NCBI GenBank assembly: GCA_902599405.1
Contig: CACKFO010000001.1
Span: forward strand, 1-64,000
DNA from: an uncultured Alphaproteobacteria bacterium
GTDB lineage: Bacteria; Pseudomonadota; Alphaproteobacteria; HIMB59
Direction: 5' to 3'
Length of the DNA stretch: 64,000 nucleotides
The position numbers were made by a program, and so were the translations under genes. Below, piece after piece: positions 1-8,864 of this stretch. Under the pieces are notes generated by a model, which worked only from the letters and a program-made list of their open reading frames with translations, ran no database searches and was not told the DNA's origin. Position 1 is the stretch's first letter. Each line of letters starts with the position of its first letter.

Positions 1-114
1 TTTGCTTTTGAGATCAAGCAAAACTACTTGGCGGTTAGAATTAGCCAAATGGGCAGCAATACCCGAGCCCATCGTACCAGCACCAATAACAACAATTTTA
101 TTAAAGTTACTCAT
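1..114 (-). CDS. 3-hydroxyacyl-CoA dehydrogenase, N-terminal fragment (truncated by window edge)
   Basis: Reverse-strand reading gives MSNFNKIVVIGAGTMGSGIAAHLANSNRQVVLLDLKSK..., the NAD-binding GxGxMGxGIA motif of 3-hydroxyacyl-CoA dehydrogenases. Confidence 0.8.
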   Translation of the reverse strand, partial: MSNFNKIVVIGAGTMGSGIAAHLANSNRQVVLLDLKSK

Positions 115-176
115 AATAATAAGACAGGGATAATAGCAAAAACGCCTATATAGTTAAGATCTTTTAAAAGAAAATA

Positions 177-395
177 TTAAGAATCAAAATCGCCAATATT
201 TTCTATTGAAGAAACAACCATTAAGCTTTCAATATATCGTTTTTTACTACAATCGTAACAAATCGTAATCATTTCATCGTTGATTTTATTGATATATTTC
301 TTTGAGACTTCCTTGTAATCACCACATTCAGAACACTTATTATATGGAATTTCATTATTTTCAAATAACTCCTCTTTACCATTCCACCAGCCCAT
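177..395 (-). CDS. hypothetical small protein with two CxxC pairs (zinc-ribbon-like)
   Basis: 72-aa ORF containing CSEC...CYDC. Confidence 0.5.
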   Translation of the reverse strand: MGWWNGKEELFENNEIPYNKCSECGDYKEVSKKYINKINDEMITICYDCSKKRYIESLMVVSSIENIGDFDS

Positions 396-468
396 TCATG
401 ATTGATATCATACATATAGATCAGTCTTTGATAGAAGTTACGCATAAATAAAAAAAGTTGTTAATAAA

Positions 469-1041
469 TTATTTGGTTAATTCATTAATTAAAATATTTA
501 GATCGCTTATGAAAGTCTTTTGATCAATAGAGGTATCAAGATACATGGTGCAATGATGATTGACGAAGTGATCTGTGAGAAATTTCATTGCATTGTCTTC
601 ACCACTCCAAGATTGACTAAAATCCTCTGAGGCTTGAAAAAAAGACTTCAATGACTCCTCACTGCAATTATCCCAAAACGCAGGACAATAGTTTATTCCA
701 TCACCCTTAAATAAATTGATATATGCATCTAATACTAAGATTTCAAAATTAGGATAATTGACTTTTTTATATTTACTAATATCTACACCTTCTAAATCAA
801 TTAAAAACTGCTTTGATTGGGAGTCATAATACAAGTCATAGTTTAGGTTTTCTGCACCCTCAAAATTATCATCAAAAAATTTAATTATTCTTTCTCGAAC
901 TTCAATCTCTTCAATAGGATCTAAAGACCAGTAAACTTCTTCTAAGTAACCAACGCAGTAATCTTGATCTGATGAATATAAACTTTGATAAAAACTTAGA
1001 TTAATAATAAAAGTTGTAATTAAGAAATATATTTTTGACAA
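469..1041 (-). CDS. hypothetical protein with N-terminal signal peptide
   Basis: 190-aa ORF, hydrophobic N-terminus MSKIYFLITTFIINLSFYQSLYS. Confidence 0.6.
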   Translation of the reverse strand: MSKIYFLITTFIINLSFYQSLYSSDQDYCVGYLEEVYWSLDPIEEIEVRERIIKFFDDNFEGAENLNYDLYYDSQSKQFLIDLEGVDISKYKKVNYPNFEILVLDAYINLFKGDGINYCPAFWDNCSEESLKSFFQASEDFSQSWSGEDNAMKFLTDHFVNHHCTMYLDTSIDQKTFISDLNILINELTK

Positions 1042-1046
1042 AACAT

Positions 1047-1538
1047 TTAATTATTTTTTCGAAAGTCCCATGGATATTCAAATTTCATAGACCACATTCC
1101 AAGTTTGTTAGATTTAGCATACTCCTCATCTAAAATATATTTATCTGAATATTTTCTATAAGCAAACGCAAAACCCTCTCTGACTAAATAACTACTTAAT
1201 GACTCTCCATTGACAAAGCACTCACCTAAAACTCTTCCATAAAAGTCTTTTCCCTCATCTGTACAAGTAATTTTATTATTTGTAACTTTTGTAAGTAAAA
1301 TATCTTTTGATATTTTTCCACAAGCAACCTTCCCTTCACTTGCAACACACGTCTGCTTAATTTCAGGAGCATCTATTCCGTTAAAACGTATTTTAACATC
1401 ACCTAATTTAATTGTGTCTCCATCAACTACGGTGACATGAGAGGCAAATAGGTTATTTACGAGTAAAAACAGTGAGGAAACTAGGTAAATAATAGAAAAT
1501 TTTAGTGACACGCAATATTGTACTTTTTTAAACGCCAA
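1047..1538 (-). CDS. thermonuclease-family (SNase-like) secreted nuclease
   Basis: VVDGDTIKLGDVKIRFNGIDAPE...GKDFYGRVLGECFVNGESLSSYLVREGFAFAYRKYS is typical of the SNase fold; annotated start may be a few codons upstream of the true start. Confidence 0.88.
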   Translation of the reverse strand: MAFKKVQYCVSLKFSIIYLVSSLFLLVNNLFASHVTVVDGDTIKLGDVKIRFNGIDAPEIKQTCVASEGKVACGKISKDILLTKVTNNKITCTDEGKDFYGRVLGECFVNGESLSSYLVREGFAFAYRKYSDKYILDEEYAKSNKLGMWSMKFEYPWDFRKNN

Positions 1539-1948
1539 TAATTATAGGGCCAAGGAGTAATAAAACCAACAAAAAGCATTATGGGAACGACCCACCAAGT
1601 AAGCATTGCCCCTCCCGTTAAAATTACATCTGTAACATTCATAGCTATTTCCATTGATATCATAGATATAAAACTCATTCCAAGAGCAGTGCTAATTGCC
1701 TCTCTTAGAGAAAAATTTTGTCTTAAAAGAATTATTGTTTCAAGAATAATGCTAGTAATCAGTCCATTAATAATTGCTAAAATCATTATATTTAAGGTAG
1801 GCCAAGCAATTTCATTAACTTGAAAGTAGAATATTGTACCAAGATCTCCTATAGCACATCCAATTAAACACCACTTAGTATTATGAGCACTTTTTTTCCA
1901 GGTATGTTTACATTTCCAATTAAAGTTGGTGAGAGTTGAAACAAACAT
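1502..1948 (-). CDS. DUF4396-like membrane protein
   Basis: Multi-TM protein with KSAHNTKWCLIGCAIGDLGTI and C-terminal WWVVPIMLFVGFITPWPYNYWRLKKY; start placed at internal Met (MFVSTL) because the upstream part crosses the divergent promoter. Confidence 0.65.
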   Translation of the reverse strand: MFVSTLTNFNWKCKHTWKKSAHNTKWCLIGCAIGDLGTIFYFQVNEIAWPTLNIMILAIINGLITSIILETIILLRQNFSLREAISTALGMSFISMISMEIAMNVTDVILTGGAMLTWWVVPIMLFVGFITPWPYNYWRLKKYNIACH

Positions 1949-1958
1949 TTTTTTATTT

Positions 1959-1978
1959 ACTATATACTGGTATATAGT
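1959..1978. promoter_or_regulatory. perfect palindrome actatatac-tg-gtatatagt between divergent DUF4396 and csoR-like genes; candidate CsoR-family operator
   Basis: 9-bp perfect inverted repeat with 2-bp centre, directly upstream of the repressor gene. Confidence 0.55.
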
Positions 1979-1989
1979 ATATTGCTTAT

Positions 1990-2283
1990 ATGTCAAATAT
2001 AATTAAAATAAATAAAAATCCAGATCATATTAAAAATATTCATCGTATTAATCGAATTCATGGTCAGCTTAAAGGCGTTGAAAAAATGATTGTTGAAAAA
2101 CGATATTGTCTTGAAATTTTACAACAAACAAGAGCCATAACTTCGGCAATAAAATCTCTAGAAAATAACATACTTAATAAGCACATTGATCACTGTGTTG
2201 TAGATGCTATGAAAAAAAACGACAAACAAAAAAAACAAAAAATAGAAGAATTACAAGATTTACTTAGAAAATTTAATAATTAA
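1990..2283 (+). CDS. metal-sensing transcriptional repressor, CsoR/FrmR (DUF156) family
   Basis: RINRIHGQLKGVEKMIVEKRYCLEILQQTRAITSAIKSLENNILNKHIDHCV; Cys and HxxxC positions match the Cu(I)-CsoR C-H-C set. Confidence 0.85.
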   Translation: MSNIIKINKNPDHIKNIHRINRIHGQLKGVEKMIVEKRYCLEILQQTRAITSAIKSLENNILNKHIDHCVVDAMKKNDKQKKQKIEELQDLLRKFNN

Positions 2284-2288
2284 AAACA

Positions 2289-2771
2289 TTGTCGTTTCTT
2301 TTAAAAAGAATTCTAATATTTGTTATTGGTTTCGCAGCGATAATAATTTCTCTTCTGTATTTTTTAAAACCTTATAAAAAAGAAAATGGCAATATTGAAA
2401 TAACTAATATCGAAATTGATGAAAAATTAATTAGTCAAATTAACTTAGGTAAATCTCTTTATGTAACTCATTGTGCATCATGTCATGGGGACAACTTACA
2501 AGGTCAATCCAACTGGAGCACTAAAAAAGATAAAGATGGTCATAATCTCTCCCCACCCTTAAATGGTACAGGTCATACATGGCATCACAGTCAAGAACAG
2601 CTCTTTAGCATAATTAGGTATGGGTTTAAAATTTATAATGAAAACTACGATGGTAAAATGCAAGGTAACGACAAATTAAATGATGATGACATATGGTCTA
2701 TTTTAGCTTACATGAAATCTGTTTGGCCTGAGTCAATTCAAAAAAAATACAACACTATAAGTAAACATTAA
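2289..2771 (+). CDS. membrane-anchored class I cytochrome c
   Basis: N-terminal TM segment, CASCH heme motif, C-terminal DDIWSILAYMKSVWP; TTG start. Confidence 0.85.
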   Translation: MSFLLKRILIFVIGFAAIIISLLYFLKPYKKENGNIEITNIEIDEKLISQINLGKSLYVTHCASCHGDNLQGQSNWSTKKDKDGHNLSPPLNGTGHTWHHSQEQLFSIIRYGFKIYNENYDGKMQGNDKLNDDDIWSILAYMKSVWPESIQKKYNTISKH

Positions 2772-2950
2772 TTTTAAACATAGCTAAGCATATAAAACCC
2801 CTTAGAAAGTGGATTGAATATGAATAAAGGTTGATAATATTGATCTTTTGATATCAGTTAATTGCATATTATTTAGGCTTTTAATGTGTTTGAAAACATA
2901 TTCATTTTGTTAAATTCATCCTCACATATTTTTATAGGAGGAGGATTTCT

Positions 2951-4261
2951 ATGAAATTAATTAAGACAATTACAGCTTTGATAGCTATTTCTCTATTTGG
3001 AGCAAGCTATGCAAATGCTGGTTCTCACGCATATACAGGCCCTGACCTGTCGGGAGAAAAATTAACAATCTTTGGTCCTTGGTTGGCACCACAAGATGAT
3101 GATTTCAGGGATGTCATATCAATTTTTGAAGCAGCAACAGGAGCGTCCGTTGAGTATGGTGGTTCTGATGAATTTGAATCAATTATTAATATTGACTGTC
3201 AAGCAGGTAGTCCAGCTGACATAGCTGTATTCCCTCAGCCAGGATTAGCAGCAAACATTGCAGCTACTGGTTGTTTATCTCCACTAGGTGACGACATCAA
3301 ACAAATGGTTCTTGACAATTATGCTGCTGGACAATCTTGGGTTGATCTTACAACATATAAAGATCCAACTGGTTTTGATAAGTTCTACGGTGTTTTTTAC
3401 AGAGTTAATGTAAAAAGCTTAGTGTGGTATTCACCAGATAACTTTGAAGACAACGGGTATGAGACACCTTCCAGTATGGAAGAGTTGTTAGCATTAGCTG
3501 ACCAAATGGTTAGTGATGGCAATACTCCGTTCTGTATTGGACTAGGTTCTGGTGGTGCAACTGGATGGCCAGCTACAGACTGGATGGAAGATATTATGTT
3601 GAGAACTCATGCACCTCATATTTACGATCAGTGGGTATCTAACGATATGAAATTTAATGATCAAAGAGTGATTGATGCGATGGAATTTTTTGGTTCAATA
3701 GCATTAAACGACTCTTATGTTAATGGTGGAACTAAAGCTGTTGCTACAACAGACTTTAGAGACTCTCCAAATGGTCTTTTCACATCACCTGCTGAGTGTA
3801 TGATGCATAGACAAGCAAGCTTTATTCCTGCGTTCTTCCCTGAGGGAGCTGAAGCTGGTGTTGACTATGACTTCTTTTACTTTCCACCTTTTGAGTCTCA
3901 GGACTTAGGAAAGCCTGTTTTAGGTGCTGGTACTTTAATGGCCCCAACTAATGACAGAAAAGTCACTACTGAATTCATGAAGTTCTTACTTCACACAGAA
4001 GCCAACGAAAGATTCATGGAAAAAGGTGGTTTTTTAACACCTCATAAGTATGTGGATACAAGCAAATATTCTAGCGATACGTTCAGAGGTCTGCATGATA
4101 TCCTAATAAATGCAACAACTTTCAGGTTTGATGGCTCAGACTTGATGCCTGGTTGGGTTGGTGCAGGATCTTTCTGGACAGGAATGGTTGATTATACCAA
4201 TGGTAAATCAGCTCAGGATGTTGCTGACGAAATCCAAACTAGCTGGGAAGCTGGTCAATAA
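2951..4261 (+). CDS. aglE: alpha-glucoside-type ABC transporter substrate-binding protein (AglE-like)
   Basis: Signal peptide, extracellular solute-binding fold typical of the carbohydrate CUT1 family, strong RBS aggaggagg; followed by aglF/aglG/aglK-like genes. Confidence 0.8.
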   Translation: MKLIKTITALIAISLFGASYANAGSHAYTGPDLSGEKLTIFGPWLAPQDDDFRDVISIFEAATGASVEYGGSDEFESIINIDCQAGSPADIAVFPQPGLAANIAATGCLSPLGDDIKQMVLDNYAAGQSWVDLTTYKDPTGFDKFYGVFYRVNVKSLVWYSPDNFEDNGYETPSSMEELLALADQMVSDGNTPFCIGLGSGGATGWPATDWMEDIMLRTHAPHIYDQWVSNDMKFNDQRVIDAMEFFGSIALNDSYVNGGTKAVATTDFRDSPNGLFTSPAECMMHRQASFIPAFFPEGAEAGVDYDFFYFPPFESQDLGKPVLGAGTLMAPTNDRKVTTEFMKFLLHTEANERFMEKGGFLTPHKYVDTSKYSSDTFRGLHDILINATTFRFDGSDLMPGWVGAGSFWTGMVDYTNGKSAQDVADEIQTSWEAGQ

Positions 4262-4281
4262 AAAAATAGTTAATTTCTAAA

Positions 4282-4313
4282 CTAAGGGCGAATAGTGTAT
4301 TATTTGCCCTTAG
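4282..4313 (+). other. stem-loop between substrate-binding protein and permease genes
   Basis: ctaagggcgaat / atttgcccttag, 12-bp stem with one G-T wobble, 8-nt loop. Confidence 0.6.
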
Positions 4314-4328
4314 CATCTTTCTAATACA

Positions 4329-5312
4329 ATGAGTATTTTCTCCCTAGCAATTACTGTTTTAGTTGGCGTTCTCTTTTTTGTATTATTTTTTCACTTATCA
4401 AATTTTTTACTAGATTATTTTAGAGTAAAAGCATCTAAAAATTTTGCTTTTGAAAATTCTATTAGGGTTATTATTTTTATAGCACCTGCTTTTATAGTGT
4501 TATTTGTTTTTATTATTTATCCTGTATTTGAAACTATAAGATTGAGTTTTTACGACAAAGTAGGTGAAAACTTTGTAGGGCTCTTCAATTATACCTGGGC
4601 TATTAATGATCCTGATTTTAGAAGAAGTATTATTAATAATCTAGGTTGGTTAATTGTTGTTCCAACTTTAAGTACTTTTTTTGGTTTAGTGATTGCAAAT
4701 CTAGCAGATAGAATTTGGTGGGGATCAATTGCAAAGTCAATAATTTTTATGCCTATGGCAATTTCATTTGTTGGAGCAGGTGTAATATGGAAATTTATGT
4801 ATGATTATAGAGGACCTGGTGATCAACAAATTGGACTTTTAAATGCAATAGCAGTCGCTTTAGGCTTTGAACCACAAGCATGGTTAACAATTCCATTGTG
4901 GAATAATCTTTTTTTAATGGCAATTATGATCTGGATACAAACTGGTCTTGCCCTAGTTATTTTTAGTGCAGCTCTAAGGAGTATTCCTAATGAAACTTTA
5001 GATGCAGCTAGAATAGATGGTGCAAGTGAATTGAAAATTTTCTGGTCAATTATCATTCCATATCTAGAACAGACAATCTTGGTAATTTGGACGATAATTA
5101 CAATTCTAGTTTTAAAAGTTTTCGACATTATCTATGCAATGACCAATGGTCAGTGGCAAACTGAAGTTCTAGCAAATTTAATGTACGATTGGATGTTCAG
5201 AGGGGGTGGCGACTCAGGTAGGGGGAGTGTTCTTGCTTTTTGTATCTTGATTGGAGTTATCCCAATATTGGCTTGGAACTTATACAGACATAAGCAAGAG
5301 CAAAAAGTATGA
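4329..5312 (+). CDS. aglF: ABC transporter permease (AglF-like)
   Basis: Multi-TM, EAA motif region NETLDAARIDGASELKIFWSIIIPYL. Confidence 0.8.
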   Translation: MSIFSLAITVLVGVLFFVLFFHLSNFLLDYFRVKASKNFAFENSIRVIIFIAPAFIVLFVFIIYPVFETIRLSFYDKVGENFVGLFNYTWAINDPDFRRSIINNLGWLIVVPTLSTFFGLVIANLADRIWWGSIAKSIIFMPMAISFVGAGVIWKFMYDYRGPGDQQIGLLNAIAVALGFEPQAWLTIPLWNNLFLMAIMIWIQTGLALVIFSAALRSIPNETLDAARIDGASELKIFWSIIIPYLEQTILVIWTIITILVLKVFDIIYAMTNGQWQTEVLANLMYDWMFRGGGDSGRGSVLAFCILIGVIPILAWNLYRHKQEQKV

Positions 5313-6448
5313 AAAAACTAACCTTTACCTCAGTATTCTCCCAACTTTTATTACTATTATTCGTAATTGCATGGATTGTTCCAACATTTGGGCTATTTAT
5401 AAGCTCTCTAAGAGATAAAGATGTTTTAGCTATAAGTGGTTGGTGGACCTCGTTTACCACCACTGAGGTCAATGAAATATATCGTACAAAAGGTAAAGAG
5501 GACCAGATCAAAGAGGGAGATTACTATTTTATAAAAAGTAATTTATTTGATGAAAATCAGGGTAAAGAGATTTATCGGTTTGGAATTACCTCTAAGAATA
5601 TTGATGAATATGAGGTTGGTGAGACTGCATTATTTAAAGATGAGACAGAAATTACAGTTTTTGAAAATGGTGATTATTTTTGGAAATCAAAAGAAGAGTT
5701 TAAAAAGAAAAAAGGGAAAAGAATTTTTGTATCAGCTAAGAGCCCTCCAAGCTTTACACTTGATAATTATAAAGAGGTGCTTCTTAAAGAGGGATTAGGC
5801 CAAGCATTCTTAAATACATTTGCAGTAGCACTTCCTGCAACTTTAATACCTTTAATTATTTGCTCGTATTTTGCGTATGCACTTACCTGGATGAAATTTT
5901 ATGGTAGAGATCTTCTATTAGCTACTATAATAGCGTCTCTGGTTGTTCCATTGCAGATGTGCTTAATACCTGTACTAACAATATACAATGATTTTGGTGC
6001 ATTATTCGGTGTTTCTGCTAAATCTTATCCTGGTATTTGGATGGCACATACGGGATTTGGTCTTGCGTCAACTACATTTTTATTATGGAATTTTCTAAAA
6101 ACACTACCTAGCGAAATGATTGAGGCAGCTAGAGTTGATGGAGCGACACATTACGATACTTTTATAAAAATAGTAGTGCCATTATCAATACCTTCTTTTG
6201 CATCGATTTTTATCTTACAATTTTTATGGGTATGGAATGATTTGCTTGTTGGTTTAGTTTTTTTAGACAAACATCCAAGTGAAATTATTTTAACTGCAAA
6301 GTTAAAAGAGCTTCTAGGATCGAGAGGAGAAAATTGGGAAATTTTAACAACAGGTGCCTTTGTATCAATGACGGTGCCTTTATTTATTTTCTTTTCTCTT
6401 CAAAGATATTTTATTAGAGGACTTGTAGCAGGATCAGTAAAAGGCTAA
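5309..6448 (+). CDS. aglG: ABC transporter permease (AglG-like)
   Basis: EAA motif SEMIEAARVDGATHYDTFIKIVVPLSIPS; large periplasmic insertion after TM1. Confidence 0.8.
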   Translation: MKKLTFTSVFSQLLLLLFVIAWIVPTFGLFISSLRDKDVLAISGWWTSFTTTEVNEIYRTKGKEDQIKEGDYYFIKSNLFDENQGKEIYRFGITSKNIDEYEVGETALFKDETEITVFENGDYFWKSKEEFKKKKGKRIFVSAKSPPSFTLDNYKEVLLKEGLGQAFLNTFAVALPATLIPLIICSYFAYALTWMKFYGRDLLLATIIASLVVPLQMCLIPVLTIYNDFGALFGVSAKSYPGIWMAHTGFGLASTTFLLWNFLKTLPSEMIEAARVDGATHYDTFIKIVVPLSIPSFASIFILQFLWVWNDLLVGLVFLDKHPSEIILTAKLKELLGSRGENWEILTTGAFVSMTVPLFIFFSLQRYFIRGLVAGSVKG

Positions 6449-6468
6449 TGATAATAGGTAAATAAATT

Positions 6469-7788
6469 ATGGGAAAAAGAATTGTAATAATAGGAGCAGG
6501 AAGCACTAACTTTGGTTTGAAGATAATTGGAGACTTTTATAAGTCTCAAATCCTTAAAGGATCCACTATCGTCCTCCACGACATAAGGCCCGAAGCAGTC
6601 GAAAAAACAAGGAAAATTGCTGAAAATTATAAAGAAAAACTTCAGGTAGATTTTCAAATTGAAGCTACCACTTCAAGAGAAGAAGCTCTCAGAGGTGCTG
6701 ATTTTTGTTTAATCTCTATTGAAGTTGGAAATAGATTTGAACTCTGGGAACAAGATTGGGGGGTACCAGTTGAATATGGTTTTAAACAAATTTATGGAGA
6801 AAACGGAGGTCCCGGAGGTCTATTTCATGCTTTAAGAATAATACCTGTGATCATAGAAATTTGTGAGGATATAGAAAAGATTTGCCCTGACGCTGTTGTA
6901 TTTAATTACTCGAACCCCATGCAAAGAATATGTCATGCTCTTACCACAAAATTTCCTAATCTAAATATAATTGGCTTATGCCACGAAATTCATTCTATGG
7001 AAAGACAATTGCCAACGTTGCTCGATACCAAACTCGACAATATAGAATTTGAAGCAGGAGGGCTAAATCATTTTAGTATCCTATTGGATGTCAAATATAA
7101 AGACACCAAAAAAGATGGATATCCTATTATTCGAGATAAATTTAATAGCTACTACTCTAACTTAATTAATGATCACGAAGGTTTTGAGTCAGACCCTGGC
7201 GCTGAAAGAGGGGTCTTCTTTGAGTTATTTAAAAAATATTCTTACCTTCCCATTACAACAGACAGTCATGTTGGAGAATACATGCAATGGGCTTTCAGCG
7301 TTGCTGATCACGAAGGAATTTCAGATTTTTATAAAAAATATAAAAATAGATGTTTAAATTTTTACGAAGATGACTTTTTGTATGGGAGGTTTTTTGATAA
7401 TAGCAAACCAAAACTAGATGAGAGAGTTGTGCCAATTATTGAAAGTATTATTGAAGATGACAATAGACTTGAACATGCAGTAAATATCCCAAATAATAAT
7501 TTTATTGAATATTTACCAAATGATATTGTAGTAGAGGTGCCAGCTGTTATTAATAAGAAAGGTGCGAATGGAAAAAAACTAGATAATTATCCTAAAACAT
7601 TTGGTGCTCTTTTAAATTCGCAAACAGGAGTCATACAATTAACAACAGAGGCAATTTTAAATAAATCAAAACACGGTGCGTATTTAGCTCTTTTGTCAGA
7701 TCCTATTGTTGATGATGCAATTAAGGCTGAAAAACTTTTAGATACTATGATTAATAAACAATCAAAATTTTTAGGATATTTAAACTGA
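6469..7788 (+). CDS. glycoside hydrolase family 4 (alpha-glucosidase/alpha-galactosidase-like, NAD-dependent)
   Basis: N-terminal IVIIGAGSTNFG NAD-binding motif, FNYSNPMQRICHAL, CHEIHSME and GLNHF motifs. Confidence 0.85.
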   Translation: MGKRIVIIGAGSTNFGLKIIGDFYKSQILKGSTIVLHDIRPEAVEKTRKIAENYKEKLQVDFQIEATTSREEALRGADFCLISIEVGNRFELWEQDWGVPVEYGFKQIYGENGGPGGLFHALRIIPVIIEICEDIEKICPDAVVFNYSNPMQRICHALTTKFPNLNIIGLCHEIHSMERQLPTLLDTKLDNIEFEAGGLNHFSILLDVKYKDTKKDGYPIIRDKFNSYYSNLINDHEGFESDPGAERGVFFELFKKYSYLPITTDSHVGEYMQWAFSVADHEGISDFYKKYKNRCLNFYEDDFLYGRFFDNSKPKLDERVVPIIESIIEDDNRLEHAVNIPNNNFIEYLPNDIVVEVPAVINKKGANGKKLDNYPKTFGALLNSQTGVIQLTTEAILNKSKHGAYLALLSDPIVDDAIKAEKLLDTMINKQSKFLGYLN

Positions 7789-8864
7789 TGGCGGATATAG
7801 AACTTAGCTCAATTAATAAATTCTTTGGAAAAACCCATGTAATAAAGGATTTTTCACTCAATATTAAAAGTCAGTCATTTACAACACTCGTTGGGCCCTC
7901 TGGGTGTGGAAAGTCGACATTATTAAGGATGATAGCTGGGTTAGAAGAAACTAATTCGGGAAAAATATCAATTGGTGGAGAAGAGGTAAATAACCTCCCT
8001 CCCAAAGAAAGAAATATTGCCATGGTTTTTCAATCTTATGCTCTTTATCCCCATATGACTGTTTTTGATAATATGGCATTTGGACTAAAATTAGAGAAAA
8101 GACCTAAAGATGAAGTTAAAGATAGAGTACATGAGGCTGCAAAAATTTTACAAATTGAAGATTATCTTCTAAGAAAGCCTAAACAGTTATCAGGAGGTCA
8201 AAGACAAAGAGTTGCTATTGGTAGAGCAATAACTAGAAAACCTAAAGTCTTTTTATTTGATGAACCTTTATCTAATTTAGATGCCGCTTTAAGAGTTCAA
8301 ATGAGAATTGAATTAGCAAAATTACATAACCACTTGGATGCAACCATGGTTTATGTGACTCATGACCAAACTGAGGCAATGACTTTATCTGATGAGATTG
8401 TTGTGTTAGATCAAGGTGAAATTTCTCAACAAGGTAGGCCAATAGAATTATATAATAACCCAAAAAATTTATTTGTTGCAGGTTTCATTGGTTCTCCAAA
8501 GATGAATTTTATAAATGCTAAAATTTCATCAATAGATCAAAATAAAGTTGAAATTAATGTTTTAGGTTCAAAGATTACAATTTCAAAAAAAATTAATTCA
8601 AATGAAAATAGTGATATTATTTTTGGAATTAGACCTGAAGATATAATAATTACTGATGGCTCAGATTATGATTTCCAAGGCAAAGCGTTCGTTGTAGAAA
8701 AATTAGGCTCCAACACTTTTATTTATTTAGATAATGAAGGTGATCCAATAGTAGTTGAAGCATCAGGAGATAGTTTAATTAAAGTTGGTGATGATGTTAA
8801 AATTAAATTTGATTTAAACAAAACAAATTTGTTCAATTCTAGTAATAAAATAAGAATTGATTAA
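7788..8864 (+). CDS. aglK: carbohydrate ABC transporter ATPase (UgpC/MalK family, AglK-like)
   Basis: Walker A GPSGCGKST, LSGGQRQR, Walker B VFLFDEPLSNLD, C-terminal TOBE region. Confidence 0.85.
   Translation: MADIELSSINKFFGKTHVIKDFSLNIKSQSFTTLVGPSGCGKSTLLRMIAGLEETNSGKISIGGEEVNNLPPKERNIAMVFQSYALYPHMTVFDNMAFGLKLEKRPKDEVKDRVHEAAKILQIEDYLLRKPKQLSGGQRQRVAIGRAITRKPKVFLFDEPLSNLDAALRVQMRIELAKLHNHLDATMVYVTHDQTEAMTLSDEIVVLDQGEISQQGRPIELYNNPKNLFVAGFIGSPKMNFINAKISSIDQNKVEINVLGSKITISKKINSNENSDIIFGIRPEDIIITDGSDYDFQGKAFVVEKLGSNTFIYLDNEGDPIVVEASGDSLIKVGDDVKIKFDLNKTNLFNSSNKIRID

Noticed and set aside
1581-1823. 80-aa plus-strand ORF inside DUF4396 gene
   Set aside because: Antisense shadow of a membrane protein gene.
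2886-2904. tgtttgaaaaca dyad upstream of the AglE-like gene as a LacI-type operator
   Set aside because: Short A/T-rich dyad and no LacI-family regulator in the window; too weak to list as a site.
5547-5798. 83-aa ORF within the AglG-like permease
   Set aside because: Alternate-frame ORF inside the periplasmic insertion of the permease; not supported.
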